A stretch of DNA of 64,000 bases, from assembly GCA_030445275.1 (NCBI GenBank), contig JAUCSE010000081.1, positions 1 to 64,000 of the forward strand. Direction: 5' to 3'. The stretch's first letter is position 1, and every line of letters begins with the position of its first letter. Positions 42,525-50,896 of this stretch are shown here, in pieces. This DNA comes from Mucilaginibacter sp. (GTDB taxonomy: Bacteria > Bacteroidota > Bacteroidia > Sphingobacteriales > Sphingobacteriaceae). The notes beneath the pieces are model-generated. The model searched no databases. It was given only the letters and a program-made list of their open reading frames with translations, and was not told the DNA's origin. The position numbers were made by a program, and so were the translations under genes.

Positions 42525-43913
42525 ATGAAACCAGCACACTCAAACATTGTATTAACAGAGGATAGCTTAAACTACCAGGAAAACCCGCTTTGGATGCGGA
42601 TTGATCAATATGCTATTGATGACGCTAATGTGGTGATCCCATTCTCCAAAAAATTAGCGCAAACAGAAAAATGGATGTCGGGCTTTACCAAAGATGCCAT
42701 TGATGAATATAAGCGGTTTGTTTACCTCTGTTGTATATCAAAAAACGGGGCATCACCATCTATTGTGGTTGATAAGGTATGGCATATGCATTTATTGTAT
42801 ACTACCGAATACTGGAAAGAATTTTGCCCTAATGTTTTGCAACGCGAACTACATCATTTTCCAAACGTTGGAGGTATTGTTGACTATGATAAACACCATG
42901 ACTGGTACCTTGAAACACTGATACTATACATCCGGGTGTTTAAGCAAAACCCGCCGGCAAAATTCTGGCGTATCCCTGCGGCCTTAAAGCCATATTTATA
43001 TCAAGAACTGTACGCTAAAGAAACATTTAAACTTTCTGATATTATAATAGCGGCACCTGTTTATTACTTGCTGTTGGCCGTTCCGTTTATTGTAACCTGG
43101 CTATTGTTTGGCCAGCTGCCGCTTTTGGATCTTTCTATGGCACAATACCATTTTCTTTTTATACTGCTGATCCTGGTTATTAACCAGGTGGTGCGGCACA
43201 ATCAGCGGCGACATTTACGGCCGGTGGTAAAGAATTTATCGCAATATGATAGGTACCAGCTGGCTTATTTATCCGGAGGCCATCAAAACGCGTTTCTGTT
43301 ACTGGTAAGTGACCTGGAAGAAAATCAATGGATCAGGGTGAGGGACGGCAAAGATTCGTTTGAAGTTCGATATTTTGAACTTAAGGTTACGCAGCTTAAG
43401 GTAGCTGGAAGTCAAAATCTTATGGATAGCGAAAAACTCATTCAAGCATTGAACCAACTGCCTGATAAATCCAAATTCAACCTCGTTGAGTTACGCAAGA
43501 CCACCAAAGAATACCTAAACAGCATTGACACAGTAGAGTTGGAGCCTCCTAAGGAAGATCATTTACTGCTACCCGTTTGCTTAATACTCATGGTGATGCT
43601 GTTCTGCTGTTTTCCTGTTAATGGGGTAATTGGCTATACTATATTTTTAGATGCGATATTGTCTATAATTATCCTGAGTATGATGCTTTCGTGGTCTAGC
43701 CCTGTTGACAGTAATGTTTTTTTTAAGAAAGCATTGAAAAAACAGGCAGCTTTTTTAAATGACATTACTACTGTAAATCAACAGTTAATTATTCTGGAGC
43801 AGTACAATGGCATTTCGGGAGCGTCATTTTTTAGGTATCTGGAAAACTTTTTTAAAAATAAAAGCACGTGCGGGATGGCACCTGCCCCCCCCGGATCAAC
43901 TTGTGGCTGCTAA
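42525..43913 (+). CDS. GRDP-like/TIGR04222-type membrane protein
   Basis: The 462-residue protein has an N-terminal domain with EYKRFVYLCC and VVDKVWHMHLLYTTEYW (82-97), then Cys101 and LHHFP (109-113). This resembles the glycine-rich-domain-protein (DUF1399) family known from plants. Four or more membrane helices follow (about 174-196, 207-224 and two near 355-400). The tail is Cys/Pro-rich (STCGMAPAPPGSTCGC), like the Cys-rich ends of TIGR04222 membrane proteins. The function is unknown; the His/Cys set could bind metal. Confidence 0.75.
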   Translation: MKPAHSNIVLTEDSLNYQENPLWMRIDQYAIDDANVVIPFSKKLAQTEKWMSGFTKDAIDEYKRFVYLCCISKNGASPSIVVDKVWHMHLLYTTEYWKEFCPNVLQRELHHFPNVGGIVDYDKHHDWYLETLILYIRVFKQNPPAKFWRIPAALKPYLYQELYAKETFKLSDIIIAAPVYYLLLAVPFIVTWLLFGQLPLLDLSMAQYHFLFILLILVINQVVRHNQRRHLRPVVKNLSQYDRYQLAYLSGGHQNAFLLLVSDLEENQWIRVRDGKDSFEVRYFELKVTQLKVAGSQNLMDSEKLIQALNQLPDKSKFNLVELRKTTKEYLNSIDTVELEPPKEDHLLLPVCLILMVMLFCCFPVNGVIGYTIFLDAILSIIILSMMLSWSSPVDSNVFFKKALKKQAAFLNDITTVNQQLIILEQYNGISGASFFRYLENFFKNKSTCGMAPAPPGSTCGC

Positions 43914-44060
43914 CTGGTTGCTTTTGTTTTACGACTAAATAAATTAAAAACATTTGCTGAGTTAACTTATTTACTTAATTTGGAAACTCAAACCTGAATG
44001 AGGTAATTGAACCTAATTTACCATAATTCGTCTTTATTAAATTCAGCTAAAAGAGAGACT

Positions 44061-45026
44061 ATGAAGAACTTATCAGTATTCGGCAACAAGTTAATTTTCG
44101 GTTTTAAGGTGCAGGTTATTTTATTACTGCTTGTTTTATCAGCAATCAAAGTATCCGCCAAAAATCCGGATGTAATTGGGAGGTGGGATATTACCATTGA
44201 AAAAGCCGGTAAAAGCCTGCCATCTTGGTTAGAGGTGCAGAAATCAGGCACACACACGCTGATTGGCCGTTTTGTATATGCCTTTGGCAGTGCGCGACCC
44301 ATTACAGAAGTTAAAGGTAATGATAGTAAATACAGCTTTTCTATTCCTCCGCAATGGGAAGAAGGGAACAGGAATATGGATTTTGAATTTGAGGTAAGCG
44401 GCGATAAGCTTAAAGGTACCATGGTTTATACCGATGGTGTTACTTATAATTTTACAGGTGTCCGTGCGCCTTTACTGATCAGGGCAAAAAGCCCGGTTTG
44501 GGGTGCACCGGTTAAGTTGTTTAATGGCAAGGATGTGAAAGGCTGGCATACAGACGGCAAGAACCAATGGATAGCAGAGGGTGGGATTTTAAGAAGTCCA
44601 CATTCAGGGGCTAACCTGGTAACTGATAAAACCTTTACCGATTTTAAACTGCATATCGAATTCAGGTATCCGCAGGGAAGTAACAGTGGAGTTTATCTTA
44701 GGGGCAGGTATGAAGTGCAGATCATGGATGTTAAAAGCGGTGACCCCGAACCTATCAATAATCAGTTCAGTTCCATCTACGGCTTTCTGCCCCCTAACAA
44801 AATGATGGCAAAAAATGCAGGCGAGTGGCAGTATTATGATATTACCCTAGTTGGCAGAATGGTAACTATTGTGGCCAATGGAAAAACTGTTATAGCTGAT
44901 CAGATAATACCCGGAATAACCGGTGGAGCAATCAATAGTAACGAAGGGGAGCCCGGCCCTATACTGATACAGGGTGATCACGGACCTATTGATTACCGGA
45001 ATATTATTATTACGCCAGCTAAATAG
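44061..45026 (+). CDS. DUF1080 (3-keto-disaccharide hydrolase-type) secreted protein
   Basis: The 321-residue protein starts at the ATG at 44061, where a signal sequence begins (MKNLSVFGNKL, cleavage near KVSA). An AAGAGAG stretch lies just upstream, and the longer frame adds 18 unlikely residues. The N-terminal 120 residues form a lipocalin-like domain (VIGRWDITIEKAG). The C-terminal DUF1080 domain has LFNGKDVKGWH, FKLHIEFRYPQGSNSGVYLRGRYEVQIMD and YGFLPPNKMMAKNAGEWQYYDI. DUF1080 proteins act on 3-keto-glycosides or bind glycans. The gene is followed by a terminator. Confidence 0.88.
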   Translation: MKNLSVFGNKLIFGFKVQVILLLLVLSAIKVSAKNPDVIGRWDITIEKAGKSLPSWLEVQKSGTHTLIGRFVYAFGSARPITEVKGNDSKYSFSIPPQWEEGNRNMDFEFEVSGDKLKGTMVYTDGVTYNFTGVRAPLLIRAKSPVWGAPVKLFNGKDVKGWHTDGKNQWIAEGGILRSPHSGANLVTDKTFTDFKLHIEFRYPQGSNSGVYLRGRYEVQIMDVKSGDPEPINNQFSSIYGFLPPNKMMAKNAGEWQYYDITLVGRMVTIVANGKTVIADQIIPGITGGAINSNEGEPGPILIQGDHGPIDYRNIIITPAK

Positions 45027-45041
45027 GGGATAGGAATATGA

Positions 45042-45084
45042 AACAACCAAGCCCTCCTGATTTCTCAGAAGGGCTTGGTTGTTT
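45042..45084 (+). terminator. Hairpin terminator after the DUF1080 gene, part of a repeated element
   Basis: The 19-bp arms AACAACCAAGCCC... (45042-45060) and ...GGGCTTGGTTGTT (45065-45083) pair with one mismatch around TTTC. The downstream T-run is short. The following sequence, GTTTCTGAGCAGG, recurs after a similar but decayed hairpin at 48629-48691. Confidence 0.75.
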
Positions 45085-45397
45085 CTGAGCAGGGATACTT
45101 TCAACACTTAGATCGCTTTTTATGGCTTATAGAGCCAATAATCCAGGATTTAAGGTAAGGGGACTTTAGGTTTGTTACCCGTATTTATATATTCATTTTA
45201 TTCATAATTATCTATAATACAGTTGTTTGTAAACATTTTACAACAGCTATTGTTGAACCTTTATTTAAGCATGTTGATAAACCGGTTTGTTTAACGGGAA
45301 CCATCTTACGCTACCTGGGGTATTTTAATGATAATTATATTATCACCTGGTGCTTATTATGGTATAAATATCCAATTTCTAACCTAAAACTATAAAC

Positions 45398-46675
45398 ATG
45401 AATTTAATTGAAACTTTAAAAGATCAAATGAACAGTGGTGTTGTTTCATCTTTGAGCCAGAAAATTGGCCTGAGCGATGAACAGGTAAATGCCGGTATTT
45501 CTGCAGGAATCCCAACTATTTTAGCTGGTATCCTAAAAAAAGGATCCAATGGGGATACAGGCTTTCTGGGGAAAATACTGGGTAATGTTACCGGTTCCGG
45601 TAAGAGCCCTGATGAATTGCTAAGTGGTGATCACGAATCGTTGTTAGAGAAAGGAAAATCGATACTGGGTGACTTATTTGGTGGTGATACTGATGCGATA
45701 ACCAATGCGGTTTCCAGTTCAAGTGGCATTAACGGGGCTAAAGCTACTGGTCTGCTGGCTATGATTACGCCCTTAATTACCGGTGGTATTTCAAAATTAA
45801 TGGGTAGCAATGGCTGGAGCATTACTGATTTTCTGGGCAAACTTTTTGAAAACAAAGCTGATATTGCTGCCGCATTGCCAGCAGGTTTAGGTAGTACATT
45901 GAGTTTGGCCAACGTTAATATACCCAAGATAAACGTACCTAATGTAAATTCTGATGCGGTACAAAGTCCTAAATCTGGTAGTGGTTTTTTAAAATGGCTG
46001 ATCCCCTTGCTTATTATTCTGGCAGCAGCCTGGTGGTTTAGCAAAGGATGCCACAGCCCTAAAGTAAGCGGTACTGTTGATTCCTTATCTGCAAAGGTTG
46101 ATTCGGCAGGTGCTAAAATAGATTCGGCTGCCGGTGGAGTTGGTTCAAAGATTGACCAGGCAAAAGCAGTTGTAGCCGGTAAGCTAAATGAAGCCGGTGA
46201 TTTTGTAAAAGAACTGGGTACTAAAATCAGCAAAAAACTCCCCGACGGAACAGAGATCAGTATTGCTGAAAACTCTGTAGAAGACAGCTTGATTTCATTT
46301 ATTGAAGATAAAAACAAACCAGTTGATAAAACCACTTGGTTTACATTTGACAGGCTATATTTTGAGACAGGAAAAAGTGTTTTGAAGCCCGAATCGCAGG
46401 AGCAATTAAAAAACATAGCAGCCATTTTAAAAGCTTATCCAAATGTACAGTTAAAAATGGGAGGGTATACCGATAATACCGGTGATGCTGCTGTAAATTT
46501 GAAAATATCAAACGAAAGGGCCAATGCAGCCTTGCAAGCCCTGGCCAAACTGGGTGTAGATGCCAAACGTTTAACTGCCGAAGGCTACGGGCAGGAGCAC
46601 CCGGTAGCCAGTAACGATACGCCCGAAGGCAGAGCGCAAAACCGGCGCATTGATGTCAGGGTAACACAAAAATAA
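45398..46675 (+). CDS. DUF937-OmpA fusion protein
   Basis: The 425-residue protein begins with a DUF937/YidB-like helical domain (about 1-145, with IGLSDEQVNAGISAGIPTILAGILK). One membrane helix follows at 198-214 (FLKWLIPLLIILAAAWWF) and then an Ala/Lys/Asp-rich linker. The C-terminal OmpA domain (about 312-425) has TFDRLYFETGKSVL, GGYTDNTGDAAVNLKISNERA and NRRIDVRV, which bind peptidoglycan diaminopimelate. It probably ties the envelope to the cell wall. The 372-bp gap upstream contains the hairpin at 45042-45084 and AT-rich leader but no gene. Confidence 0.9.
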   Translation: MNLIETLKDQMNSGVVSSLSQKIGLSDEQVNAGISAGIPTILAGILKKGSNGDTGFLGKILGNVTGSGKSPDELLSGDHESLLEKGKSILGDLFGGDTDAITNAVSSSSGINGAKATGLLAMITPLITGGISKLMGSNGWSITDFLGKLFENKADIAAALPAGLGSTLSLANVNIPKINVPNVNSDAVQSPKSGSGFLKWLIPLLIILAAAWWFSKGCHSPKVSGTVDSLSAKVDSAGAKIDSAAGGVGSKIDQAKAVVAGKLNEAGDFVKELGTKISKKLPDGTEISIAENSVEDSLISFIEDKNKPVDKTTWFTFDRLYFETGKSVLKPESQEQLKNIAAILKAYPNVQLKMGGYTDNTGDAAVNLKISNERANAALQALAKLGVDAKRLTAEGYGQEHPVASNDTPEGRAQNRRIDVRVTQK

Positions 46676-46695
46676 TCTGAAACAATATTTTGTAT

Positions 46696-46737
46696 AAAAG
46701 GGCTGTATTATCATTAAGATGCGCAGCCCTTTTGTTT
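46696..46737 (+). terminator. Rho-independent terminator of the OmpA-fusion gene
   Basis: AAAAGGGCTG (46696-46705) pairs with CAGCCCTTTT (46724-46733), followed by GTTT. Confidence 0.8.
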
Positions 46738-46758
46738 ACAGCAATTTTTTCTCTTGTG

Positions 46759-46805
46759 TATTACTTCGCCCTTGTTGGTGTTGTCACCGTAGGCTGAATC
46801 GAAGG
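46759..46805. repeat. Intergenic repeat CTTCGCCCTTGTTGGTG, copy 1
   Basis: A 22-bp stretch (46759-46780) is repeated exactly at 48392-48413 in the same orientation. The inverted form CACCAACAAGGGC occurs at 48615-48627. The two direct copies bracket the AraC and SnoaL-like genes. Confidence 0.7.
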
Positions 46806-46906
46806 TTTTTTTCGAATAATCTATTCTATTGTTGCTATTAGAGTAGATTACTTCAATCATAAAAAGTTATCTTTACTTATGTAATAACGGCTATATCATA
46901 TAGCGG

Positions 46907-47857
46907 ATGTACCAGGTCATTATGCTGACGAATAGTGTATTTAACTATCGTTTCATTGACTATTACATAACCCGATTCAAATTGATAAAACAGGAGCTCA
47001 AAATTTACAATCTGCCCAATGACTTTTCTACAGTAGAAGAACTCAGTCAACCGGTGATGATTCGGGCTTACCAGTCTCCCCAGCCATCACTTAGAAATAA
47101 AAGCATCATTCATTGGAATATGATTGATATTATTTTGATGGGAAAGAAAGTCATCATTGATATTTCCAATATGCCATCTTTGGAAACAGGGGAACTGATG
47201 ATTTTATCAAAAGGGAGCTGTCTGATATCGCAGGCACTGCCTGAAAATGGTTTATTTAAAAGTATCGTTATTTATTTTACGAATGAATTTCTTGCGGATT
47301 TTCTGATTAAGTATAAAGGGTTAATAAAAGAAGAAAAAAACAACCCTAAAGTACCATTCTTGAAATATAAGCAGAATGATTTTATGGCAACCTTTATTAA
47401 GTCACTTCAAGTGATGATGCAAAATAAGCAAACTAATACACAGGAATTTAAAATGATTAAGGCAGAAGAAGTGCTGCTATATCTTGCAATTCAGGAGCCC
47501 GGCAAATTACAATCTCTTGCAGTAATTGCCAGAGATAATGAAGACATGGTATTGAGAATGGCAGTGGAAAGCACAATAGCTTCGCAAGTGACAATTGAAG
47601 AAATTGCATTTTTGTGCAATACAAGCATATCTTCTTTTAAGCGGCGCTTTATTAAAATTTATGGTATGCCCCCTAAAAAATGGATCATTCAGCAAAAGGT
47701 ACATCTTGCAGCAACTCTTCTAAAATACCCTGATGAGCGTTCCGGATCTGTTTATGAAAAGGTTGGATATGAAAATCACTCCAGTTTTTCGAAAGCGTTT
47801 AAGCAACAGTATGGTATGACACCAAATGTTTACCGGCAAACAAATCTGGACTTTTAA
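46907..47857 (+). CDS. AraC-family transcriptional regulator
   Basis: The 316-residue protein (a start at 46922 is also possible) has an N-terminal sensor region with the ExsA-like segment LMILSKGSCLISQALPENGLFKSIVIYFTNEFL. The C-terminal double HTH is VTIEEIAFLCNTSISSFKRRFIKIYGMPPKKWI and YEKVGYENHSSFSKAFKQQYGMTPNVYR. It probably controls the SnoaL-like gene 100 bp downstream. The pair is bracketed by 22-bp direct repeats. Confidence 0.88.
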   Translation: MYQVIMLTNSVFNYRFIDYYITRFKLIKQELKIYNLPNDFSTVEELSQPVMIRAYQSPQPSLRNKSIIHWNMIDIILMGKKVIIDISNMPSLETGELMILSKGSCLISQALPENGLFKSIVIYFTNEFLADFLIKYKGLIKEEKNNPKVPFLKYKQNDFMATFIKSLQVMMQNKQTNTQEFKMIKAEEVLLYLAIQEPGKLQSLAVIARDNEDMVLRMAVESTIASQVTIEEIAFLCNTSISSFKRRFIKIYGMPPKKWIIQQKVHLAATLLKYPDERSGSVYEKVGYENHSSFSKAFKQQYGMTPNVYRQTNLDF

Positions 47858-47957
47858 AACTAAAAGTTGAACGATTTGGGGAAAAGCAGCCCGATTATCA
47901 AACTTACCTTTGAGGGTTTAAATAAATACATTTTTGAACCATTAAAACATCAATAAG

Positions 47958-48386
47958 ATGACACAAAGTAAGCACAGTTTAGAGGAAGATAAAGAAACCA
48001 TTACCTCGATTGTAAAGGAAATGACCGAATCCTTTACAGGTGAGTGTAGCACAAAACATTGGAGTGATGATGCCCTATGGTTTGATATACCGCCATTCGC
48101 TTCGAAAGGAATTAAACCTGCGGTAAAAATGTTTGACAAAGCATTTGGAAGTATGAAATCATGTAAAGTAACTATTTTGGAAACAGAGGTTACTTTAGGC
48201 GGAGGTATTGGTATTGTTTGCACCATTCAAAAAGTGGAGGTTGTTTTTCAAAATGATTCCAGTAAAACCATGATTGTTCGGGAGACCGACTGTTTCAAAA
48301 AGTTTGATGATAGTTGGAAGTTGTTTCATCAACATGCTTCAGTTCCTGCAGGTGGAGAATGGAATGGTGAAATTATTAGCAATTAA
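47958..48386 (+). CDS. SnoaL-like/DUF4440 family protein
   Basis: The 142-residue cytosolic protein has an NTF2-like fold: ITSIVKEMTESFTGECSTKHWSDDALWFDIPPFASKG in the first half and RETDCFKKFDDSWKLFHQHASVP at the end. Such proteins are often ketosteroid-isomerase-like; no specific reaction can be assigned. It follows an AraC gene and probably is its target. Confidence 0.8.
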   Translation: MTQSKHSLEEDKETITSIVKEMTESFTGECSTKHWSDDALWFDIPPFASKGIKPAVKMFDKAFGSMKSCKVTILETEVTLGGGIGIVCTIQKVEVVFQNDSSKTMIVRETDCFKKFDDSWKLFHQHASVPAGGEWNGEIISN

Positions 48387-48391
48387 CACTA

Positions 48392-48627
48392 TATTACTTC
48401 GCCCTTGTTGGTGACAACACTACAGGTGTTCGGAAGATTGGATTTTTTATAAAAAAGTTGTCATTTCGATGAGCGGAGATGGGTTGTGCGTTAAGGGCGA
48501 AGAGAAATCTTATACATAATGCAAAGCTTTAATTGCAAACCGTATAAGATTTCTCCTCGTTCCTCCTTCGAAATGACAGCCTTTTTATTTCTTCCGAACA
48601 CTTATGGTGACAACACCAACAAGGGCA
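48392..48627. repeat. Composite nested inverted-repeat element
   Basis: The outer arms CGCCCTTGTTGGTG...GTGTTCGGAAG (48400-48436) and CTTCCGAACAC...CACCAACAAGGGC (about 48591-48627) enclose an inner palindromic repeat. The inner repeat has a GTCATTTCGA...GAGAAATCTTATAC left arm (48459-48515) and a GTATAAGATTTCTCC...TCGAAATGAC right arm (48542-48578). No open frame lies within. It looks like a small non-coding mobile repeat inserted in, or made of, another. Confidence 0.7.
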
Positions 48628-48628
48628 G

Positions 48629-48691
48629 GAAAGCTCTCCTGAGAAATTAGGAGGGCCTTATTGTTTCTGAGCAGGACTATTTAATACTTAG
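48629..48691. repeat. Decayed hairpin plus GTTTCTGAGCAGG repeat, copy 2
   Basis: An imperfect hairpin (CTCTCCTGAGAAATTAGGAG) is followed by TTGTTTCTGAGCAGG and ATACTTAG, the same order as at 45042-45113. The copy is degenerate. The rest of the spacer to 48780 shows nothing else. Confidence 0.6.
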
Positions 48692-48780
48692 AAACCTTTT
48701 GCGGCTACTTTCTAGTCGGCACCACAGCTTGTAGTTCAAAGTTTTCCAATGTTCCCTGCATCATCCTACATGAAATATTA

Positions 48781-49509
48781 TTATAATCTTTCTGCCAAAT
48801 AATTACCTAGCACTTTTCTTAGCCTGGTCGACTTGTTCTGGTTAATTTCGAAGATCCATTTGATTACAACCCGCTCAAAAAACCAATAAAATAAAAGAAA
48901 CATCAAAAGAATTCCCACATATGGTTTAAAGAAGACAATTACAGCATTAAATGAGAAGAATAGATCTTTAACGACCGTTACGGCTGTAAAAAAGCCCGCT
49001 AATATTACACTAATTAATGGTAACGCGATTTGAGAAAATTGAGATTGGTGTCTTGGAAGCCCTTGATCCCGGGATAATTCCTCTCTGAAATATTTAATCT
49101 TTGTTGTACTTAATCTCTCATTGTGGGCTATAAATTCAGAGAGCTTTTCCAATCTTATTTTTTCAATGATAATCTTACGTTTTTTCCAAAGGTCAATGGT
49201 TGGTAAATTATATTGTTCTGCGTGCATTGTTAATATTCTTAATGTTTTTTGCTTACTGAAAATCAGTGTTAGCAAGAAGCACAGGAACGTTAAAAGCATA
49301 CAACTAACTTTTGCAGGATAAGAAGATAAGAATAAAGCTAGAAAAAGGAAATATCCTACTCCTAAAAACAAAACACCAAGTATGACCAGCCACCATATTT
49401 TATAAAATGAAAATATGATTTTCCATTGGGTGAGTTCTTGGATATCGAATTCTATTAACTCCTCAAGCAGCATAATTGAATATTCACCTAGTTTGATCAA
49501 ATATCGCAC
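48781..49509 (-). CDS. Hypothetical four-helix membrane protein
   Basis: The 242-residue protein (an alternative start at 49473 gives 230 residues) has two membrane helices near 36-55 and 65-85. A charged cytoplasmic middle section follows (LWKKRKIIIEKIRLEKLSEFIAHNERLSTTKIKYFREEL), then two helices near 165-185 and 195-215 and a basic tail. I do not recognise the family. It is divergent from the metallophosphoesterase gene. Confidence 0.7.
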   Translation of the reverse strand: MRYLIKLGEYSIMLLEELIEFDIQELTQWKIIFSFYKIWWLVILGVLFLGVGYFLFLALFLSSYPAKVSCMLLTFLCFLLTLIFSKQKTLRILTMHAEQYNLPTIDLWKKRKIIIEKIRLEKLSEFIAHNERLSTTKIKYFREELSRDQGLPRHQSQFSQIALPLISVILAGFFTAVTVVKDLFFSFNAVIVFFKPYVGILLMFLLFYWFFERVVIKWIFEINQNKSTRLRKVLGNYLAERL

Positions 49510-49560
49510 AAAAAAAAGAAAAATATAAAAAGAAGTCTGTTTAGGAGGAGCACTTAATTT

Positions 49561-49614
49561 AACAAAAGTTTAGTAATTATTTATAAACAAAAGTTTGGTT
49601 TTGCTAAACAAAAG
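49561..49614. promoter_or_regulatory. Three AACAAAAG repeats upstream of the metallophosphoesterase gene
   Basis: AACAAAAGTTT occurs at 49561-49571 and 49586-49596, and AACAAAAG at 49607-49614, spaced 25 and 21 bp, all on one face of the helix to a first approximation. The array may bind a regulator; AT-rich chance repetition is possible. Confidence 0.3.
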
Positions 49615-49711
49615 AAAATAATGGTTACATTGTTATTAGTGTTAACCGAAGATAATGGTCATTATACAAATCAGTTTTACTATTATAATAAATAACAAAG
49701 ATACTCAGTAT

Positions 49712-50656
49712 ATGAAACGACGCAGCTTTTTATCGAAATCAATTATCAGTGGATTAGGAATGACCTTAGTTGGCGATTTACCAATAAAAGCCTCGGCGTT
49801 TGTAAATGAAAAAAACAAATCAAAAATTGTACTAAGATTTAGTGTTTGCACAGATCTGCATCAGGATTTGATTAATGACGGACCGCGTAGGTTGCAGGAA
49901 TTTATTAACGAAATGAATTTACTAAATCCCGACTTCATCCTGCAAAATGGGGATTTTTGTACTCCTAAACCTGCAAATAAGGTAATAATGGATATCTGGA
50001 ACCAGTTTAAAGGCCCGAAATACCATGTTATTGGTAACCATGATACTGACGGTGGCTTCACGTATGACAATGTAACCGGATTCTGGAATGCGAAAGGGAA
50101 CCATTATTCTTTTGATCATAATAACTATCACTTTGTTGTATTGAACGGTAACGAAAGGCCTACAAATGATACCGTAAAAGGTTATCCCCGTTCAATTACG
50201 CACGAGCAGCTTAACTGGCTCAAACAAGATCTTGATGCTTCCAAATCCCCTGTTATCGTTTTTTGCCATCAGGGAATTGACAACGATATGGATGGGATAA
50301 ATGAAGGAGATCAGGTGCGGATAATATTTGAGCGGGCTAATCAAAAAGCCGGATTTAAAAAAGTGAGGCTTGTTATAAGCGGTCATCACCAAGAAGATTA
50401 TTTAAACGTTTATAACGGTATTAACTATCTGCAAATTAACAGCATATCTTACCAGTTTAATCATTTAAAAACTGGATACTCATTTGCACTGGCAAAAGAA
50501 CCTCTTTGGGCGTTTATAACTGTATATGCCGATGGCTCTATCGCAGTAAAAGGAAAACAATCTTCTTACATTGACCCTATATCAGCTAACGATCTCCGGG
50601 ACTGGGATGGCTATCCAACAGTTCCTACAATATCTGACAGGACAATAGCAATTTAA
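49712..50656 (+). CDS. Exported metallophosphoesterase (calcineurin-like)
   Basis: The 314-residue protein starts at the ATG at 49712, where a twin-arginine signal begins (MKRRSFLSKS). The longer frame adds 19 residues before it and would spoil the signal. The metal ligands follow in family order: TDLH (DxH), QNGDF (GD), GNHD, FCHQG and SGHHQ. It should hydrolyse a phosphomono- or diester in the periplasm after folding in the cytoplasm. The gene is monocistronic. Confidence 0.9.
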   Translation: MKRRSFLSKSIISGLGMTLVGDLPIKASAFVNEKNKSKIVLRFSVCTDLHQDLINDGPRRLQEFINEMNLLNPDFILQNGDFCTPKPANKVIMDIWNQFKGPKYHVIGNHDTDGGFTYDNVTGFWNAKGNHYSFDHNNYHFVVLNGNERPTNDTVKGYPRSITHEQLNWLKQDLDASKSPVIVFCHQGIDNDMDGINEGDQVRIIFERANQKAGFKKVRLVISGHHQEDYLNVYNGINYLQINSISYQFNHLKTGYSFALAKEPLWAFITVYADGSIAVKGKQSSYIDPISANDLRDWDGYPTVPTISDRTIAI

Positions 50657-50762
50657 GCAGGCGTAAAACAACAAATATCCAGTGAGGGATACCACCTTTC
50701 AACTATGATGAGCTGATTTATTTATAGCTTGTTTTAGGTGACGGGTTTATTAAAATAGTCCC

Positions 50763-50783
50763 TGGCCGGTTGCCTTCCGGCCA
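50763..50783 (+). terminator. Possible weak terminator hairpin
   Basis: TGGCCGG and CCGGCCA form a 7-bp GC-rich stem with a 7-base loop about 107 bp after the phosphoesterase stop. The T-run is poor (TCGTCTATTC). Confidence 0.35.
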
Positions 50784-50896
50784 TCGTCTATTCATTAACT
50801 ATCTGTAGAGAAAGCTTAGCAAGAGTTCAGTATATTTGTTTTAAAGATCATGGTTTATGATCTGTATAAACGAATTATTACCTGTTTTTCTAATCT

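Noticed and set aside
45631..46425. 264-residue minus-strand frame inside the DUF937-OmpA gene
   Set aside because: The sense frame has clear DUF937 and OmpA domains. The antisense frame is Ser/Pro/Leu-rich without recognisable motifs.
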